A DNA stretch of 64,000 nt from Erythrophleum ivorense. Its lineage: Eukaryota > Streptophyta > Magnoliopsida > Fabales > Fabaceae. The stretch is from NCBI GenBank assembly GCA_026724425.1, contig JAIUCV010000023.1, positions 1,612,001 to 1,676,000 of the forward strand, given 5' to 3'. Made by a program: the position numbers and the translations under genes. Positions 50,481-63,269 of this stretch are shown piece by piece (position 1 is the first letter of the stretch; the number at the start of each line of letters is the position of its first letter). The notes beneath the pieces were generated by a model. That model was given only the letters and a program-made list of their open reading frames with translations, was not told the origin of the DNA and made no database searches.

Positions 50481-53400
50481 TATAACACCCATTACATCGC
50501 ACAATCACTGGAATGACCCGATTTGAAAAGCAAGCTCCTTGAGATAAGTGATTCAAGGCCAAATAAAATTTGAATAAAATTTTAAATAATAGAAAATGAG
50601 GATTTGAACCTTGAGTTGCCCAGAAATCAGGGTCGGAGTAATTCGAAAAATTTGTCGAAAGGCCAGTGGCATTTTTGTAAATAAGTGCAATTTTAGAAAA
50701 ACACCTAGGAGGGATTTTTAAATGAAAATTTTGAGTTGTCTAGGGTTTTCAGAGGCTCCAAAAACCATGGGAAGCCTCGGGACCAATAAAGGCCCTCTAG
50801 TGTACTCTTTTTTATATCGGTTGACCCAAACTTTGACTGATTCGTTCAAGAATGTTTTAGCTCTACTTTGAGTGATTTCAAAGGAATTTTATTAAATTGG
50901 AAATCAAAATTTTATGATGGAAAAGATGGTTCTAAAAAAGGAGTTAAAACGAAGCCAAACAGGAAATGCCATTATGGAAGGGCAAAAATAGAAACAAATT
51001 ACACAAAGGAAGCTTCAAATTCCCTTTTTAATCCATGTTCAGCCCTTCCTCTCTAAACTAAATTTCTTCTGCTCATTTTCAGAGAAAATTCTTAGCTCCT
51101 TAGGTGCACAAAAGAGAGAGAATTTTGGAGGAAGAAAAGTCAAAGAAAGGGTGAAAAAGTGTAAGGTTTTCATGCTCCTTCCTCTTGAAACTTCATCCTC
51201 CCCTTCTTACTTCATCTTTCCATAGTTTTAATGCAATTTTTGGTGTTGATTTGGGTCCAGATCAGAGGAGGGAAATTTGAAATTTAAGGAGGAGAAAGCG
51301 GGAAGAGGAAGGGCTCTTGAAGGAAGTTTGATTGCGAGGTAGTTTCTCTTCCTTTGTTGCTTCTTTTTCTCCTTCTCCTCTTTTATGGTGGGATGTCTCA
51401 AACAGAACCATGAAGAGGGAAGAGTTTCTGTTTTATAATCCAAAAGAATCCGTCAAACTAAGCCATGGGAAGATGGATTATACCAAAGAAATGCATAAAA
51501 AACTAGTAAAACTCAAGTTGAAAAAGTGTAGGGTGTTTGAACATAGTTTAAAATATGGGTTGATTCAAGACTTTACCATCATATGTGAGTATTTGTTTGA
51601 GTTTCTAAAACTCTTAAGGAGCCTCCCAAGTGCCCCATCCATTAAGAAAAAATCCCAAACTCCATAAGTCCTTCATGGAAGCATAACTAGGTTAAGACCC
51701 TTAGAGATAGCTAGGGGATGTTTTATATGGTTCCAAGCTTAATTTGGGACTTTATATGATAAAAGAAGATAGGAGAAACCCTTGGAAAAAATTTAGAAGC
51801 CTTAGGTTGGGAGATGAAGCAATGACTTCCATAATATAAGCTTATAAAGCAACATGGACCTAGGTTTGTGAAAGTGAGTGTGTAATGGCTTCAAGGACCT
51901 TAAATGAGGTCAAGATGTCTAAATATGGCAAGAGAATGGAACCAAGAATGTTAATTATGGTAGTTGCTTCATTAGATCCTTAATGGAACCATATTGTGAC
52001 AAATAAAACAAAATATAGTCTTAAGAGTGAGTTGGATGTCATAATTTGTTCCAAGAGTATAATTAAGTATCGTTTATTGTGAATAGGCCAAGGAAATCCA
52101 ACCCTACCTCCTTGTGTTTGTGGAACTAAAAAGGAGAAGAAACAAGCAAAGTAAAGTTTAAATTTGCACCAAGGTAGCTCTCCACCTTTTCTTATTGCAT
52201 ATGGTGTCATTGTGTGCTTGTGTGTATGTTTATATGTTTGAGACATGCCACTTGATGATATGTTGCTATTTTGGTACCAATATACTTTCTTGAATATCTT
52301 TGAATGGTGGAAATGGCTCATAAGGGTGAGGTAGTGCCAAAAGTCCCTTAATGTGGGTGAGGAGATGCCAAAAGTCTTATGGCATGGGTGAGATAAGGCC
52401 AAAAGTCCCTTGGATAGGTGAGGCTAAGTCAAAAGTCCCAAGAACCAAGAGTGAGGCAATCCAAAAATCCTAAAAATGGGGTGAGGCCAAACTAAAAGTT
52501 CCTAAAGCTCATTCTTATGCTTGACATGAGTTTGTGACACAAAAATGTGAAAGATGAATGCTTCATAGATTGATTGATTGCATACTTGTACCTTTGAAAT
52601 ATTGTATACCTTCAAAATGTGCTTGAATAGGTGTATGAGCTATTGAGATTCAATGAATCTCACCTTCTCTTTTCTCTGATCTCATATGATCTAGGTGGAG
52701 TTCAAGATCCAAAGAATAGAAGTCAAAAAGCTTAAATCTCCATCTCTTGGCAAATCTTTCCAATTTTGACGTAATAGGATATCTAGAATGTCAAAGTAGA
52801 TATGTAAATATTATTTTTGAGCCATGACACTTTGAACTAGTGTAAAACTATGTAAAGTTAGTGTATGTACCAAAAATAGAGTTTAATGAATAGAATTATG
52901 TATTTTGACCACTTGGGAGCCCACTTGTATATGTATGTTTATGGAAGTGGCATGGTGAATTTGAGTTGCATAAGGGTTCAGAGCTTATTAGAGACTTATT
53001 TATGCTATATTTATGCTTTCTAAGTTGCTCAAATATATGTGGAGCAATGGATGACTCATTTGCACCAAATTTGCCTCCTGTTGGGACCAAAATTGCCATA
53101 TTCTTGAGCTATAGCCAAGTCTGACTAAATGTCCTCTTCTTGACTTAAAATTTTTCATGCAAGTATATCTTGCCTAGAGCTTTTTGGAAAGCCAAAGATA
53201 AGGTAATTTAGAGGACTATGGAATTTTCTATGATTTTTCAAAGTTGGTATCAGAATTTTAGATTTGCACCAGTACTGTTCATTTGGTTAGTTGTGAAATT
53301 ATGTCATCCGAGGGGCAAATGTTGTCCAATGGCTATTAAATTTTATAGGAAAAAATTATGCATTTACAGTAACTTGTAACAACTAGAAGCACCTCATTTG

Positions 53401-54295
53401 GAGGTCTGAGCTAAGAGATATAAATTTTTGAATTTCTAGAACAACAATAGTAGTGCAGCACGACCTGAGTCACTGTTCCATTGAATTTTTGTGGCTAAAC
53501 ATGCTTGCTCTGGTCTGAGTCTATTTTTACCATAAATTTAACATTCTTAGATTTCTAAATTGGTATCATTTTCATATATTGGATTTTTGTGGAATTAATT
53601 GGACATTTTCAAATTTTATAGCAGATACTTGCATCAGTACTAGTAGCTGTCCAAACCTTTGCCCCTTTTCTCATGTCAAAAGCTTTTTGTGTTATGTTTC
53701 ATGGCCTGGACATATTTTTGGCATAAAGTAGACATGTGCAGCTTTCCAAAATAGCCAATATGCATGATTTTAATTTTTCTAGAATTAGTTATGAATTTTG
53801 AAACTTCATATTAGTAAACTGAACCAATGGCCCAGATAGCAGCAACCTCAATGACTTTTTGGATGTCAAATATTCTCTCCTCAATGATAAATGAGCTGGA
53901 ATTATTTTTACCATGGGTTAGACATCTAGAACTTTCTGAAATGGTAAAATTTGTTGGGTTTTGATTTTTTTGGATTTAGTTATGAATTTATGAAATTGTG
54001 ATAGAAAAACTGAAATTCTAGCTGAAAATAATAGTGAGTTTGATGCCTCCCCTTTGAATTCCACGAGTTATGGTCCAACTTTAGTGATGTAAATGAGTTG
54101 TATATATGTAATTAAATATGAAAATGTGATGTATGAATTCATATGGTCCGCGTGACACTGAATGAAATTTTCATATGCGACATAACGCAAAATATGGCAT
54201 TATTTTAATGCCATTTTCCCATTCCCTTTTGTGCAATTCATCATGTGAGACTTAGAAATGATAGGAAGCAAGTTAGAAATATATAGTGTTACATG
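50481..54295 (+). mobile_element. Solo LTR C, inserted in LTR I
   Basis: A single 3815-bp LTR. The TSD tgttg (50476-50480, 54296-54300) shows that the first bases are TATAACACCC, so the usual TG has become TA; the end is GTGTTACA. It belongs with A and D by 5' sequence. It has W-boxes at 50821 and 50833, the array at 52323-52510 and the stem at 52645-52661. Confidence 0.92.
50821..50837 (+). promoter_or_regulatory. W-box pair in LTR C
   Basis: TTGACC at 50821-50826 and TTGAC at 50833-50837, equivalent to the pair in LTRs A, B and E. Confidence 0.55.
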
Positions 54296-54346
54296 TTGTG
54301 ATAGTAAATGGAAGAGGTATCTTTAAGAAAAGGTTAACATGTTACA

Positions 54347-55869
54347 GGAATATCACCTCCAGCTATGATTGAGAACTTCATCTTAATGAGGAGACAAATT
54401 AATCAAATTGTGAATCGTCTCAAGGAATTTATTTTTTAGTTCAAAAGGAATCTCACCCTTTCCTTTTCTTTTTTTTTTTCTATATATTTTGGTAAAAGGA
54501 TACAATTTGAACTCCTAGCCTTATACAATAACAACGAGACAAACAAAAGTATAGAATCATGATCTTAGATAGGCTAGATCCTTAGGGAAGAAATATATAC
54601 TGTATAATTGAAGAGTTATAGATTGAGAATGTAAAATCAAGCAACTTCTAATATTATAAGTCAAAAAGAGAAATTTTCAATATTAAAAACTCCTTAGTCT
54701 TTCTCTTTCTTTGTCCAACTATACCATATGCAATGAGAATCTATTAACAATTTTAGAATACAAGTGAAGCCATATCCTTCCATTGCAATATTCTAGGTAG
54801 CTCTCATAAAAGTTCAACTAAACATGATAGATAATTATGCAAGTCATATGAGACAATAGCCAAGCAAGATAGAAGTCAATGCCTATCCTCATTTAGTTTC
54901 TAGTTATTGAGAAAACTATTCTACAATGACAAAATGAAGGGTAAATTACACTTTACCCTTGTTTATTTGGTTCAAATCAATTCATTTTCCTGTAAGTTAA
55001 AAGTGTATCATTCACAACAATGACTTCAAATGACTATAAAATTATTCAAAATATAAATAAAACATACTTTTAGCCATAAAGTTATCTATTATTTTTATAT
55101 TTACATAATCATTTTTGTTAAAATTGGAATGTAAAAGTACTACAAGTAATAAATAGACAAACCCCAAGGAAAATTTGAATGGCACTTTAAACCAATAGGG
55201 ACAAAATGTTTTTAAGATAAACCAGAGACGTTAACTATCATATGCTATTGTAAGACAGAAGAAACTAGATAAAACAACAACAATATTTTAAGAACAAGCT
55301 TGGGCATGTGAAATACCTGAAACCTATAGCTAGTTCTTGTTAACTCTAGAATATCAAGAACCATTAGTTGTTTAGAGCTTTACCTCATATAAGCTATGTA
55401 GCACATGTAGCACTTGTTTCATATCTCAAAAAAAAAAAAAAAAAAGATTTCCACTACATAAGTTAGAACTATAAATAAGTCAAGCACCTAACTTCAGTTA
55501 GGTTCAATTAAGAGTAAAATAAAATGATAAATATACATATATTACCCATATCAGAGAGAAAATTATTGCCTATCTATTAATAGATAAAGATAGGGTGCAT
55601 AAATAACCCAATGAAAGAATTAGGGATTTGTGTGATTCATAAAATTTGGCCCACAGTTGCAAACCTTTACAATTTAAAAAAAAAAAGAAGAGAGAGAGCT
55701 CGGCCTTACCTTATCATAATCTTCTAATGGTTACAATAAGGTGGCATTGATGTCAGCAATGGTAGACATTCAAGGTAGAGAACTCAGTAGCAATGAAAGA
55801 GCGAGAGTGAATTGTCTAATGGAAGAATTAGGAATTTGAGGAACAAAACTAGTGAATGAAAACTAAATA
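54347..55869. other. AT-rich spacer, no gene seen
   Basis: A pyrimidine run near 54456-54480 and an A-run at 55428-55445. The sequence CACTACATAAG at about 55452 is not a match to the CACTA terminus at 56016. No coding region is recognised. Confidence 0.5.
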
Positions 55870-56016
55870 TGTGATTTTGTTTTTTTTAAGTATTCTAACA
55901 TCGATTTTAACCAATGTTAAGTAACCAACATTAAACTTGTCTACTTATAGTATCTGGCATTGGTTTATAAAATTGACATTAGACAACCGATATTATATGC
56001 CAATTTTTTTGTAGTG
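55870..56016. mobile_element. Second CACTA-type right terminus
   Basis: Ends AATTTTTTTGTAGTG (TAGTG 56012-56016) and contains repeated, alternately oriented copies of an ACCGATATTA/AACATCGATT/AACCAATGTTA-type motif. This is a different subterminal motif from the 18170-18693 element, hence another CACTA family. The left end is not identified; the short length suggests a truncated or non-autonomous copy. Confidence 0.6.
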
Positions 56017-57047
56017 ACTAAACTGTGTTCTTACCTTAAAAGCTTGCTTTTCCTTCTCCTCCTCCTTCTTCCTTCTTATTCGCCTTTTTGTTTATGTTTT
56101 CTCTCTCTATTCCTCCACTCTTCAAACTTTCTCTTCCTTTCTTGATGTTGTTGAAATCGAGTGTAGGTGAAACTCAAATGGAGGAAGGAAGGAGTTGGAG
56201 GGTGCTTAGAGTTGTTCTTCTTTTCTTCTCTCTCTCTCACTATATATATATATATTATATTCTAGCATCATCTTAACTTCTCTCCCTTTTTCATTATTTT
56301 GCTAGTCTCTTTCACTTTCCTCTCAATGTTTTAGCAAAGTAAGGGTGTGATGTATGGGTGTTGAAACGAAAGGATGAAAGGAAGGGCATTTATAAAAAAG
56401 GAAGGTGATTAGCTTCTTAGGAAGCTTTCTTCCTTCCTTTCTCATAGACTATGTGCAAAGGATTTTTAGATAAAGTGTTGACTAACTTTGGCTTGATTTT
56501 TAAGGAGTTATGTTTTAATTCACAAAATACTTCAGTTATAAAAGTCCTTCTAATCATCAACACGATCAGTTTTACATAAAGATCTTTTCTTTAACTTCAT
56601 TATTTTCAATTTGGCAAAAATTTACATTTCAACTCCAAGGAAAATTATGTTCCTAGCCAAAATTGTAATTTGAACTTTAAACTTTTCGTAATTATATTTT
56701 GACCCCCAAATATATCCAAAATTAATTTTTTTGAATAATTTTCTTATATTTTTAAGGCTCTAAGGGTTCAAGGAATTTATTGAAATTTATTTTCAAAGTA
56801 TTCATTAGTCATTTATTTATTATTTATTGAATTAAGATAAATTCTAAAAGTTCATAATAATGTTTATTAAATTTTTAATTGATTCCATAAAATTTCTTTG
56901 TCTTCCTAATAAATTCCTTTATTTTCCCTGTAATTGAAACTTAGAAAAATATCACATTTTCATGTATAATTATTAACTAAATATTTTATTATTATTTAAT
57001 TCACCTATTATTAATTTAATTAAGGGGAACATTTTAGGGATGTTACA
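56017..57047 (-). mobile_element. Possible LTR fragment P, minus orientation
   Basis: Ends GGGATGTTACA at 57047, the shape of a minus-orientation LTR 5' end in this group. The phrase catttcaactcc near 56625 and the pyrimidine-rich leader at 56040-56150 sit in the order expected for such a LTR read leftward. The other end is not visible and no TSD partner of agtta was found. Confidence 0.4.
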
Positions 57048-58587
57048 AGTTATACATATATATATTTTAAAAAAATTATTTTATAGGGACTTATATGAAA
57101 ATTTTACATTTTATAGAGGCAAAATGTAACTTTTCATGGACTTATATGAAAACTTTTTTCGGGGGAAAAATATTATTTTATGGACACTTATATAAAAATT
57201 TTATTTTTTTAAAAGGCAATTTTATAATGTTTGCCAATTTTTTTTTTAAAAGGCCCACTTAATTCAAATAAAGGTGCCTAGTCAAACTAAGCTAAGCCAA
57301 GTTGGGCCGAGCATTGGGTTAAAAAAAATTCCAGTTAAAGCTAAGCTAAACAAAAACTCGGCTCATTTCCTTGCTTGTTGATGTTCCTATGGATGCATTT
57401 AGGCTTATGTGCATAATTTCTCATTTAGCAACGATTTTAGTCTAATTGTGGTGTTGATGCCTTAAGTCCTTAACCAACTAGTACTATTAAGCCAAAAAAT
57501 AAATAAATAAATTGTTGGTATGCTCTTTTTAATTTATTTCTCTACATTACCAAACAAAAATGGTATTTCTTATGAAATATTATTATGTACTCTTCACACA
57601 GTGCCATAAGAATACTAGAAAAATTATGAAATGTACAAATTATTTTCTTTTCTTATTTACAAGTGAAACCATGATAATTATTATGGTGGATGAATAAGAA
57701 CCAATAAGTAGTAATAATAAGCAAATAAAAATAACTTACTTTTAGTGTTTGTCACATTAAATTTTATATACAAAGTGAAATGAAAAATTAACACAATCTC
57801 CAAACATATCATGAAATCATATTTGTAAAATTCATCACACATTAAAAAAAAACTACTAGGATCTTAATATAAATGAATATGATTACATATTTCAAATTCA
57901 TATCAATAAAGAATCAAGACAATCACAATAGAACTATTTATCATATGTATACAAAGTAATCTTTCACACTAATATTGCATTGGGAAAATATATTGATGAG
58001 CAAAAATAAAAGAATTAGTACAAATAATAAAATTGAAAAAATTGATAATAAAAGATCAAGACAATCACAATAAAGCCATTTATCAGATGTATACAAAGTA
58101 ATCTTTCACACTAATATTGCATTGGGAAAATATATTGATGAGAAAAAATAAAAGAATTAGTACAAATAATAAAATTTCTAAATCAAAGGTGAAAGGTGCA
58201 CTAGTTACAAGCAACTCATTAAAATTTACAACAATGAATTTTGAAGCTTCAAAGCACTATTGATAACATGGTAACTTGACCACTTAACTTGATTTGTTGT
58301 TAATGAACCTAGAACTGTATTAATATACTTTCCATAATACAAAGTGTTTAGGGAAAGTTACCACTTCATTCCAACCAACCAGCCTAATTTATCAAATAAT
58401 CAAGGAATGTCTTCATAAATACTACATGCGAATATTGTTACCATGGCCTTCCAAGAAAGGTCTTAATAAAGTTTTAAATTGGTTTCAGATTTGAGGTAGT
58501 TGTGACTTTAGAATTGTGAATGGAATTTAGTGTTTTGGTTTGGCCTTTTTACACACATAAGCATTGTGGGTTTTGTCTAGGTCTTAT
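57048..58587. other. AT-rich spacer with tandem duplication
   Basis: No gene recognised. The main feature is the 142-bp tandem duplication at 57911-58195. Confidence 0.55.
57911..58195 (+). repeat. 142-bp tandem duplication, nearly identical
   Basis: The two units (for example caagacaatcacaata at 57915 and again at 58057) differ by only a few substitutions and small indels over their length, so the duplication is recent relative to the surroundings. Confidence 0.85.
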
Positions 58588-59095
58588 TGTCATAACCACT
58601 GATTTCTATAAATCCATAGATATTAAAAGAGAAGATAAGAGAGATGATAAAGAGGGATTAAAAGCTTAATTAAAATGAAAGAAAATGGATAAAGTTGAGA
58701 AAAAAAGTTAAACAAGAGAAAAAATGGGCCAATTTAACCTAAAGTAGGAAAAATTAAAGATTTAGAAAACATAAGAATTAACATGAAAAACATATATCTT
58801 TTATCATAATATTATAAAATAAGGATAGTAGATTAACTAAATGAGGCTGGTATGGTTAAATCCTTGATAGTGTACTAGTTAGGATTTCTAGTGACAATAT
58901 CTTAGATTAAACTTTTTTAGATTATTTTAACTCTCTATAACCTCTAAGAAATAATGAAGAAAAGAATCTAAAATTTGATCTAGAGCAGTTGGTTTTTGAA
59001 AAGACTGAAAAATAAGTTCAAATGGAAGAATTAAAATGAGTTACAAAATAGTCATTTTCAAAAATGTTAAAAATCCTAGTTATATATATTTATGA

Positions 59096-62000
59096 TGTAA
59101 TGTCCGATTTTTGTTAAACGATAGAAACAGTTGTGTTTTCAAAGCAAGTCCCCTTAAATGAATTAATTAAGGTCCTAAAAATTTGAGTAACATTTTAGAC
59201 TCCTAAAAATGAGAATTCTAGCTTTAGACGGAAGGAAAAATGGAGTTAGAATGAAGAAACAAATTTTGAATAAAACCTTATAAAATGTAATGGCATTTTC
59301 ATGATTTTGAGCAAATTTTAGAATTCACATAGGAGGGCTTTTTGAACAAAATTTTTGAGTTCTTTGGGGTTCTCAGAGGCCTTGAAAACTATCGGAAGCC
59401 CCTGGACAGTTAAAATCCTTCTAGTTGACATTTTCCAATGTCAGTGTACTCGAACTTTGACAGATTTATTCGAGAATATTTTAGTTCTGATTTGAGTGAT
59501 TCCAAAGTCATTTTACTAAAGTGGAAACCTAAATTTTATAATAGAAAAGACGATTTTTAAAAAGGAGCTAAAACGAAGGAGAAACAAAAATGCAAAGAAC
59601 GAAGGACAAAATGGAAATTTTTGAAAAATGCTTCCTCCTCCCTCTATATATAGGTGGCGCCTCACTTTCTCCTTCATTTAGGCTCAAAGGAGAAAGCTAG
59701 GGTTTTAGGCGCACAAGAGAGAAAGAAGAATAAGGAGAAATCCAAGCTTTAATGTATGCTTTCTTGGTAGTTTTTCATGCTTTCTTCCATCCAAACCTCC
59801 TCTCTCTCATTCTCCTTTATTTCCTTTAATTAAAATGAAGTTTACAAATCTGATTTAAGGGAAAAACTTAGGAAAAAATTTGGATTTGAAAAGAGGAGCT
59901 TGAAGAAAGCAAGATTCAAACAAGAAAAAGTAAGAAAACTAGGTAATTTCTCTTCCTATGGTTGCTACTTTTGATTCCCTCTTCTTCTCCAATTCGACAC
60001 ACCTAAGGAACCCTAGGAAGAGTTGATTTTTAGGTAGAACCAAGGATTAATCTAAGAAAAAAGGGTGTGGAGATTAAGAATATGCAAAGGAAATTAACAA
60101 ACAACCATTAGATTTCAAGATGCAAATTCTAAGGTTTCAAGTGCACCTTGTAAAATCTAATTTTGTATGATGATTCCTAGGCATAAATAAGAGTTTAAAT
60201 GAGTTCCTAAGATCCCTAAGAGGCTCCCCACATGCATCTCCCTTTGAGAAAAAAAGAAAGCTCCATGAAACCCATTAAGGCTCTATGTCTCGACCAAGCA
60301 AGGAAAACATAGATAGGGAGAGTTTTAAATTTTTTGAAATCCATTCTTGAGTCATATATGATGAATGAAAATGAGGGGAGGCCTTGGGAAAAATTTAGAA
60401 CCCATAGAAAGTGAGTTAGTATTTTAGGTTCCATATTATGACCTAAAAAAGCAACATGTAGTTAAGCTTTTAGTTTTAATTGTGTGATAACTCCAAGAGG
60501 CTTAAAAGGAGTCAAGAAGCATATTTGAAAGGAAAGAATGGAGCCTAGAATTTAATTGAGGAATGTTGCTTCATTGGGTGCATTTATGGACCATAATGAG
60601 GTTATAAGCCAACCTAGTGTCTACGCAAATCATATAACCTTAAAATTGAGTTTATGAACCTAATTCGATTCCATAAATTGTGTATAGGCCAAGAGAAAGC
60701 ATCCCTACACTTTTGTGTGTGTGGCCGAAAAGGGAGTATTCTTTCAAAGGAAAAAGTGTGTGATTGTGTGCAAGATAGCTCTCTCCACCTTCTTTCATGC
60801 ATGGATATATGCTTAGCTTATCTTAGAATGTGTGTATGTGTATTTTCAAGCCATGAAAAGTATGCTAGCATGATTTCATAATGACATATTATGTTTCATA
60901 TGATGTCCATGATGTGCGCTTAGGTTTGTTTGAGTGTGGTGAGGCCAAGAACCCTGAGCTATGGTGAGGATGAGCTAAGAACCCTAAAGATTGGTTAAGA
61001 CAAAGCAAAGAGTCTCCCAAAAGCAAGATGGACTCCCAAGAGAATGGTTGAGTCCAAGAATTTCATAAAGAATTGGTGAGGCAAGTCCAAAATCCATAAG
61101 AAATTGGGTGAGGCCAATTCACTTGGCTAGCAAGTCTTTGTATGCTATGTATGACTTTCTTGAATGATGAAAATATCTCTTGAGTGATTGTACATGTTCA
61201 CACGCCATGCATGCATTTCTTTGACTTGTTTTGCATTTATTATGCATGATTGAATTGGAGATAAGCTATTGGGATTCTTTGAATCTCTTTTTCTCCTCTC
61301 CAATGTTCTAATATGTTAGGTAGACCAAGTGAACAAGGTAATGGAAGCCAACCACCTTGAAGAAAAGAGTTTGACAACAAAGTGCATGAATTTTGCTACT
61401 TTAATGCCATATTCATGTCAAATGATGTAACCTATGCTTGTAAATGATTTATAACCTGTAGAACATATATAATTATGATAATATATGATGTAGAAATGAA
61501 AGAATGTGTCATATGAATGATGGAGTGTAATTTGAATATGTAATGCCAATATATGCTTCTTGAAAGTTTGATGTGAGTATATATAATTGCATGTGACATA
61601 GCCAAAATGAGAGACATGAAGTTTGGGACTATTTGGGCAGCTCACACAAGATCCAATTATGCTTTTAGATTTGCCCCAAAGGTGCCAAAACCCAAGGAAA
61701 GTCATTTGGATAATTTGGCACCCTATATAGAGCCAAAATTGACCATAAGGGAACCCTATGTCACTTTTTGTCCGAATGAGCTTTTCTCAATCTGAGATTT
61801 GGCATGCAATTAGAGTTCATTGAAATATTTTTGGGAAGCTAAAGAACATAATTTTTGGAGGTCTATAGAATATTTGATAAATTTTTAAAGTTGGCAAATT
61901 TTCTAGTTTTGGTCATGTTATTGTTCATATTGGTCTAAAAATGAAATCTGTCATCCAAGGCTCACATAATGTGCAATTGCCATGAAATTTTATGCAAAGA

Positions 62001-62728
62001 AGCTAGACACTCCCTGTGACTTTTCCCAACTAGAAGCACCTCATTTGGATGTCTAGAGAGGGAGATATGAAAGTACTAGGAACTCCACTTGACCTCAACT
62101 ACTGTTTGATCGGATTTCGGGATATGAGCATGCCTGAATTGGTCTGGAGTTATTTTTTTCCTCTTGCTAACATCTACATATTTCTAGATTGGTATCATTT
62201 GCATGGATTGTACTTTTTTGGAATTAATTGAAAAATTTTGAAATTTGTTGCAGAAATTTGTGACAGTACCAGTAGACAGTTTGATCTATGAATTTGATTG
62301 TCAAAAATCCTCTGTGATGGATTTTATGGTCCGGACATATTTTTAGTATGAAGTAGACATGCGTAGCTTTTCAGAGTCTCCAAGAATGCATGATTTTGAT
62401 TTTTTTAGAATTAGTTATGATTTTCCAAATTTTTGACAGAAATGCGAAAGAATCTGGCTGAAAATATTCATGTATATTTTATGCATTCCTTTAGTTTTCA
62501 TGAGATGTAGGCCACTTTTGATAATTAAAATGAGTTGTATTCATGTGATTAAATATTAGAATATGTTGTATGAGCTCACACGATTCACGTGACACTAAAC
62601 GAAATTTTTATACGCGACGCAACACAAATAAATGTATTATTTTAATGAATTTTCTTACTTCCCCTCATGGAATGTATCATATGAGCATGCAAATGTGTAG
62701 GAAATGAGTTAGAAATTATGGTATTACA
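59096..62728 (+). mobile_element. Solo LTR D, inserted in LTR J
   Basis: A 3633-bp LTR, TGTAATGTCC...GGTATTACA, with TSD tatga at 59091-59095 and 62729-62733. It has the clearest TATA box of the group (59645-59653), a weakened W-box (TTTGAC near 59455), the array at about 60935-61130 and the stem at 61273-61285. No coding region. Confidence 0.93.
59645..59653 (+). promoter_or_regulatory. TATA box of LTR D
   Basis: TATATATAG in a CT-rich context, 549 bp from the LTR start; the same distance as the TATA box of LTR A. Confidence 0.6.
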
Positions 62729-63269
62729 TATGAGCCACGCCATTCATCTTCTTCATGCCATAACCAATCTAGGCAACTCTAAAACCATTTTCATGGTGGC
62801 ATGAAGAAGGAAGGAAATAGAAAGAAAAGCAAGCCAAAATAGGTCAGGAATTATGCCAAAATTTGTTATGATTTAATTATGAGACTTTCTTTACTCTTCA
62901 TGTTCTTTCTCATGGTGGATTTGGTTTCTAAAAAAGTTAAGCAAAAGAGCTTATTTAAGAAAACCAAATACACTAAAGGAATGTATATCAAGAGAGTTTA
63001 AGAAGAAGGTATGATTTAACTATGGAAAATTTCAAATTTCTTGGAACCTTAGACCTCTTCATGTTTGGCTAAGAAAGAGAGAGATTGAGGGAAACATGTG
63101 TATTTAATGAAAGTTTGACAAAATCAAAGGTTTAGAAGGGTGAGAAATAAGAATATGTAAAAAAACTAACCTAGAAACCAAGGTAAAGCAAGGGGCCTTC
63201 ACTTAGGGTTCAAGTTAGGCCATGAATATTTCAAAACCCTAAAGGGATTATTTGATTCTATAATATCAT

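Larger units (their letters stand above)
46411..54346 (+). mobile_element. LTR I, host of LTRs H and C
   Basis: Starts TGTAACATCT (its first two bases lie in the H TSD) and, after the LTR C insertion, ends ATGTTACA at 54346. Net length is about 4.1 kb. It matches M and J near the 5' end (a TATA-like ccatataatg near 46955, tttcttgaaaggatga near 47170) and the general group further on: an altered stem at 49426-49443 and the phrase gaatctcacc. A segment of mixed composition at about 48200-48640 is not shared with the other LTRs. The expected TSD is not visible (tcaaa before H on the left, ggaat on the right), so the boundary or origin is less certain. Confidence 0.65.
58588..63240 (+). mobile_element. 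LTR J, 5' part, host of LTR D
   Basis: Begins TGTCATAACC and parallels LTR M (atagatattaaaagagaag versus ttagatattaaaagaaagg). It is interrupted by LTR D at 59096 and resumes at 62734 with the leader segment found in I and M (catggtgg..., then aagcaagcc). It breaks off near 63240, where sequence of a minus-orientation LTR (K) starts. Confidence 0.65.

Noticed and set aside
55452..55462. CACTACATAAG as left end of the CACTA element ending at 56016
   Set aside because: It does not match the CACTACAAAAAAA terminus, and the flanking 3 bp differ (ttc versus act).
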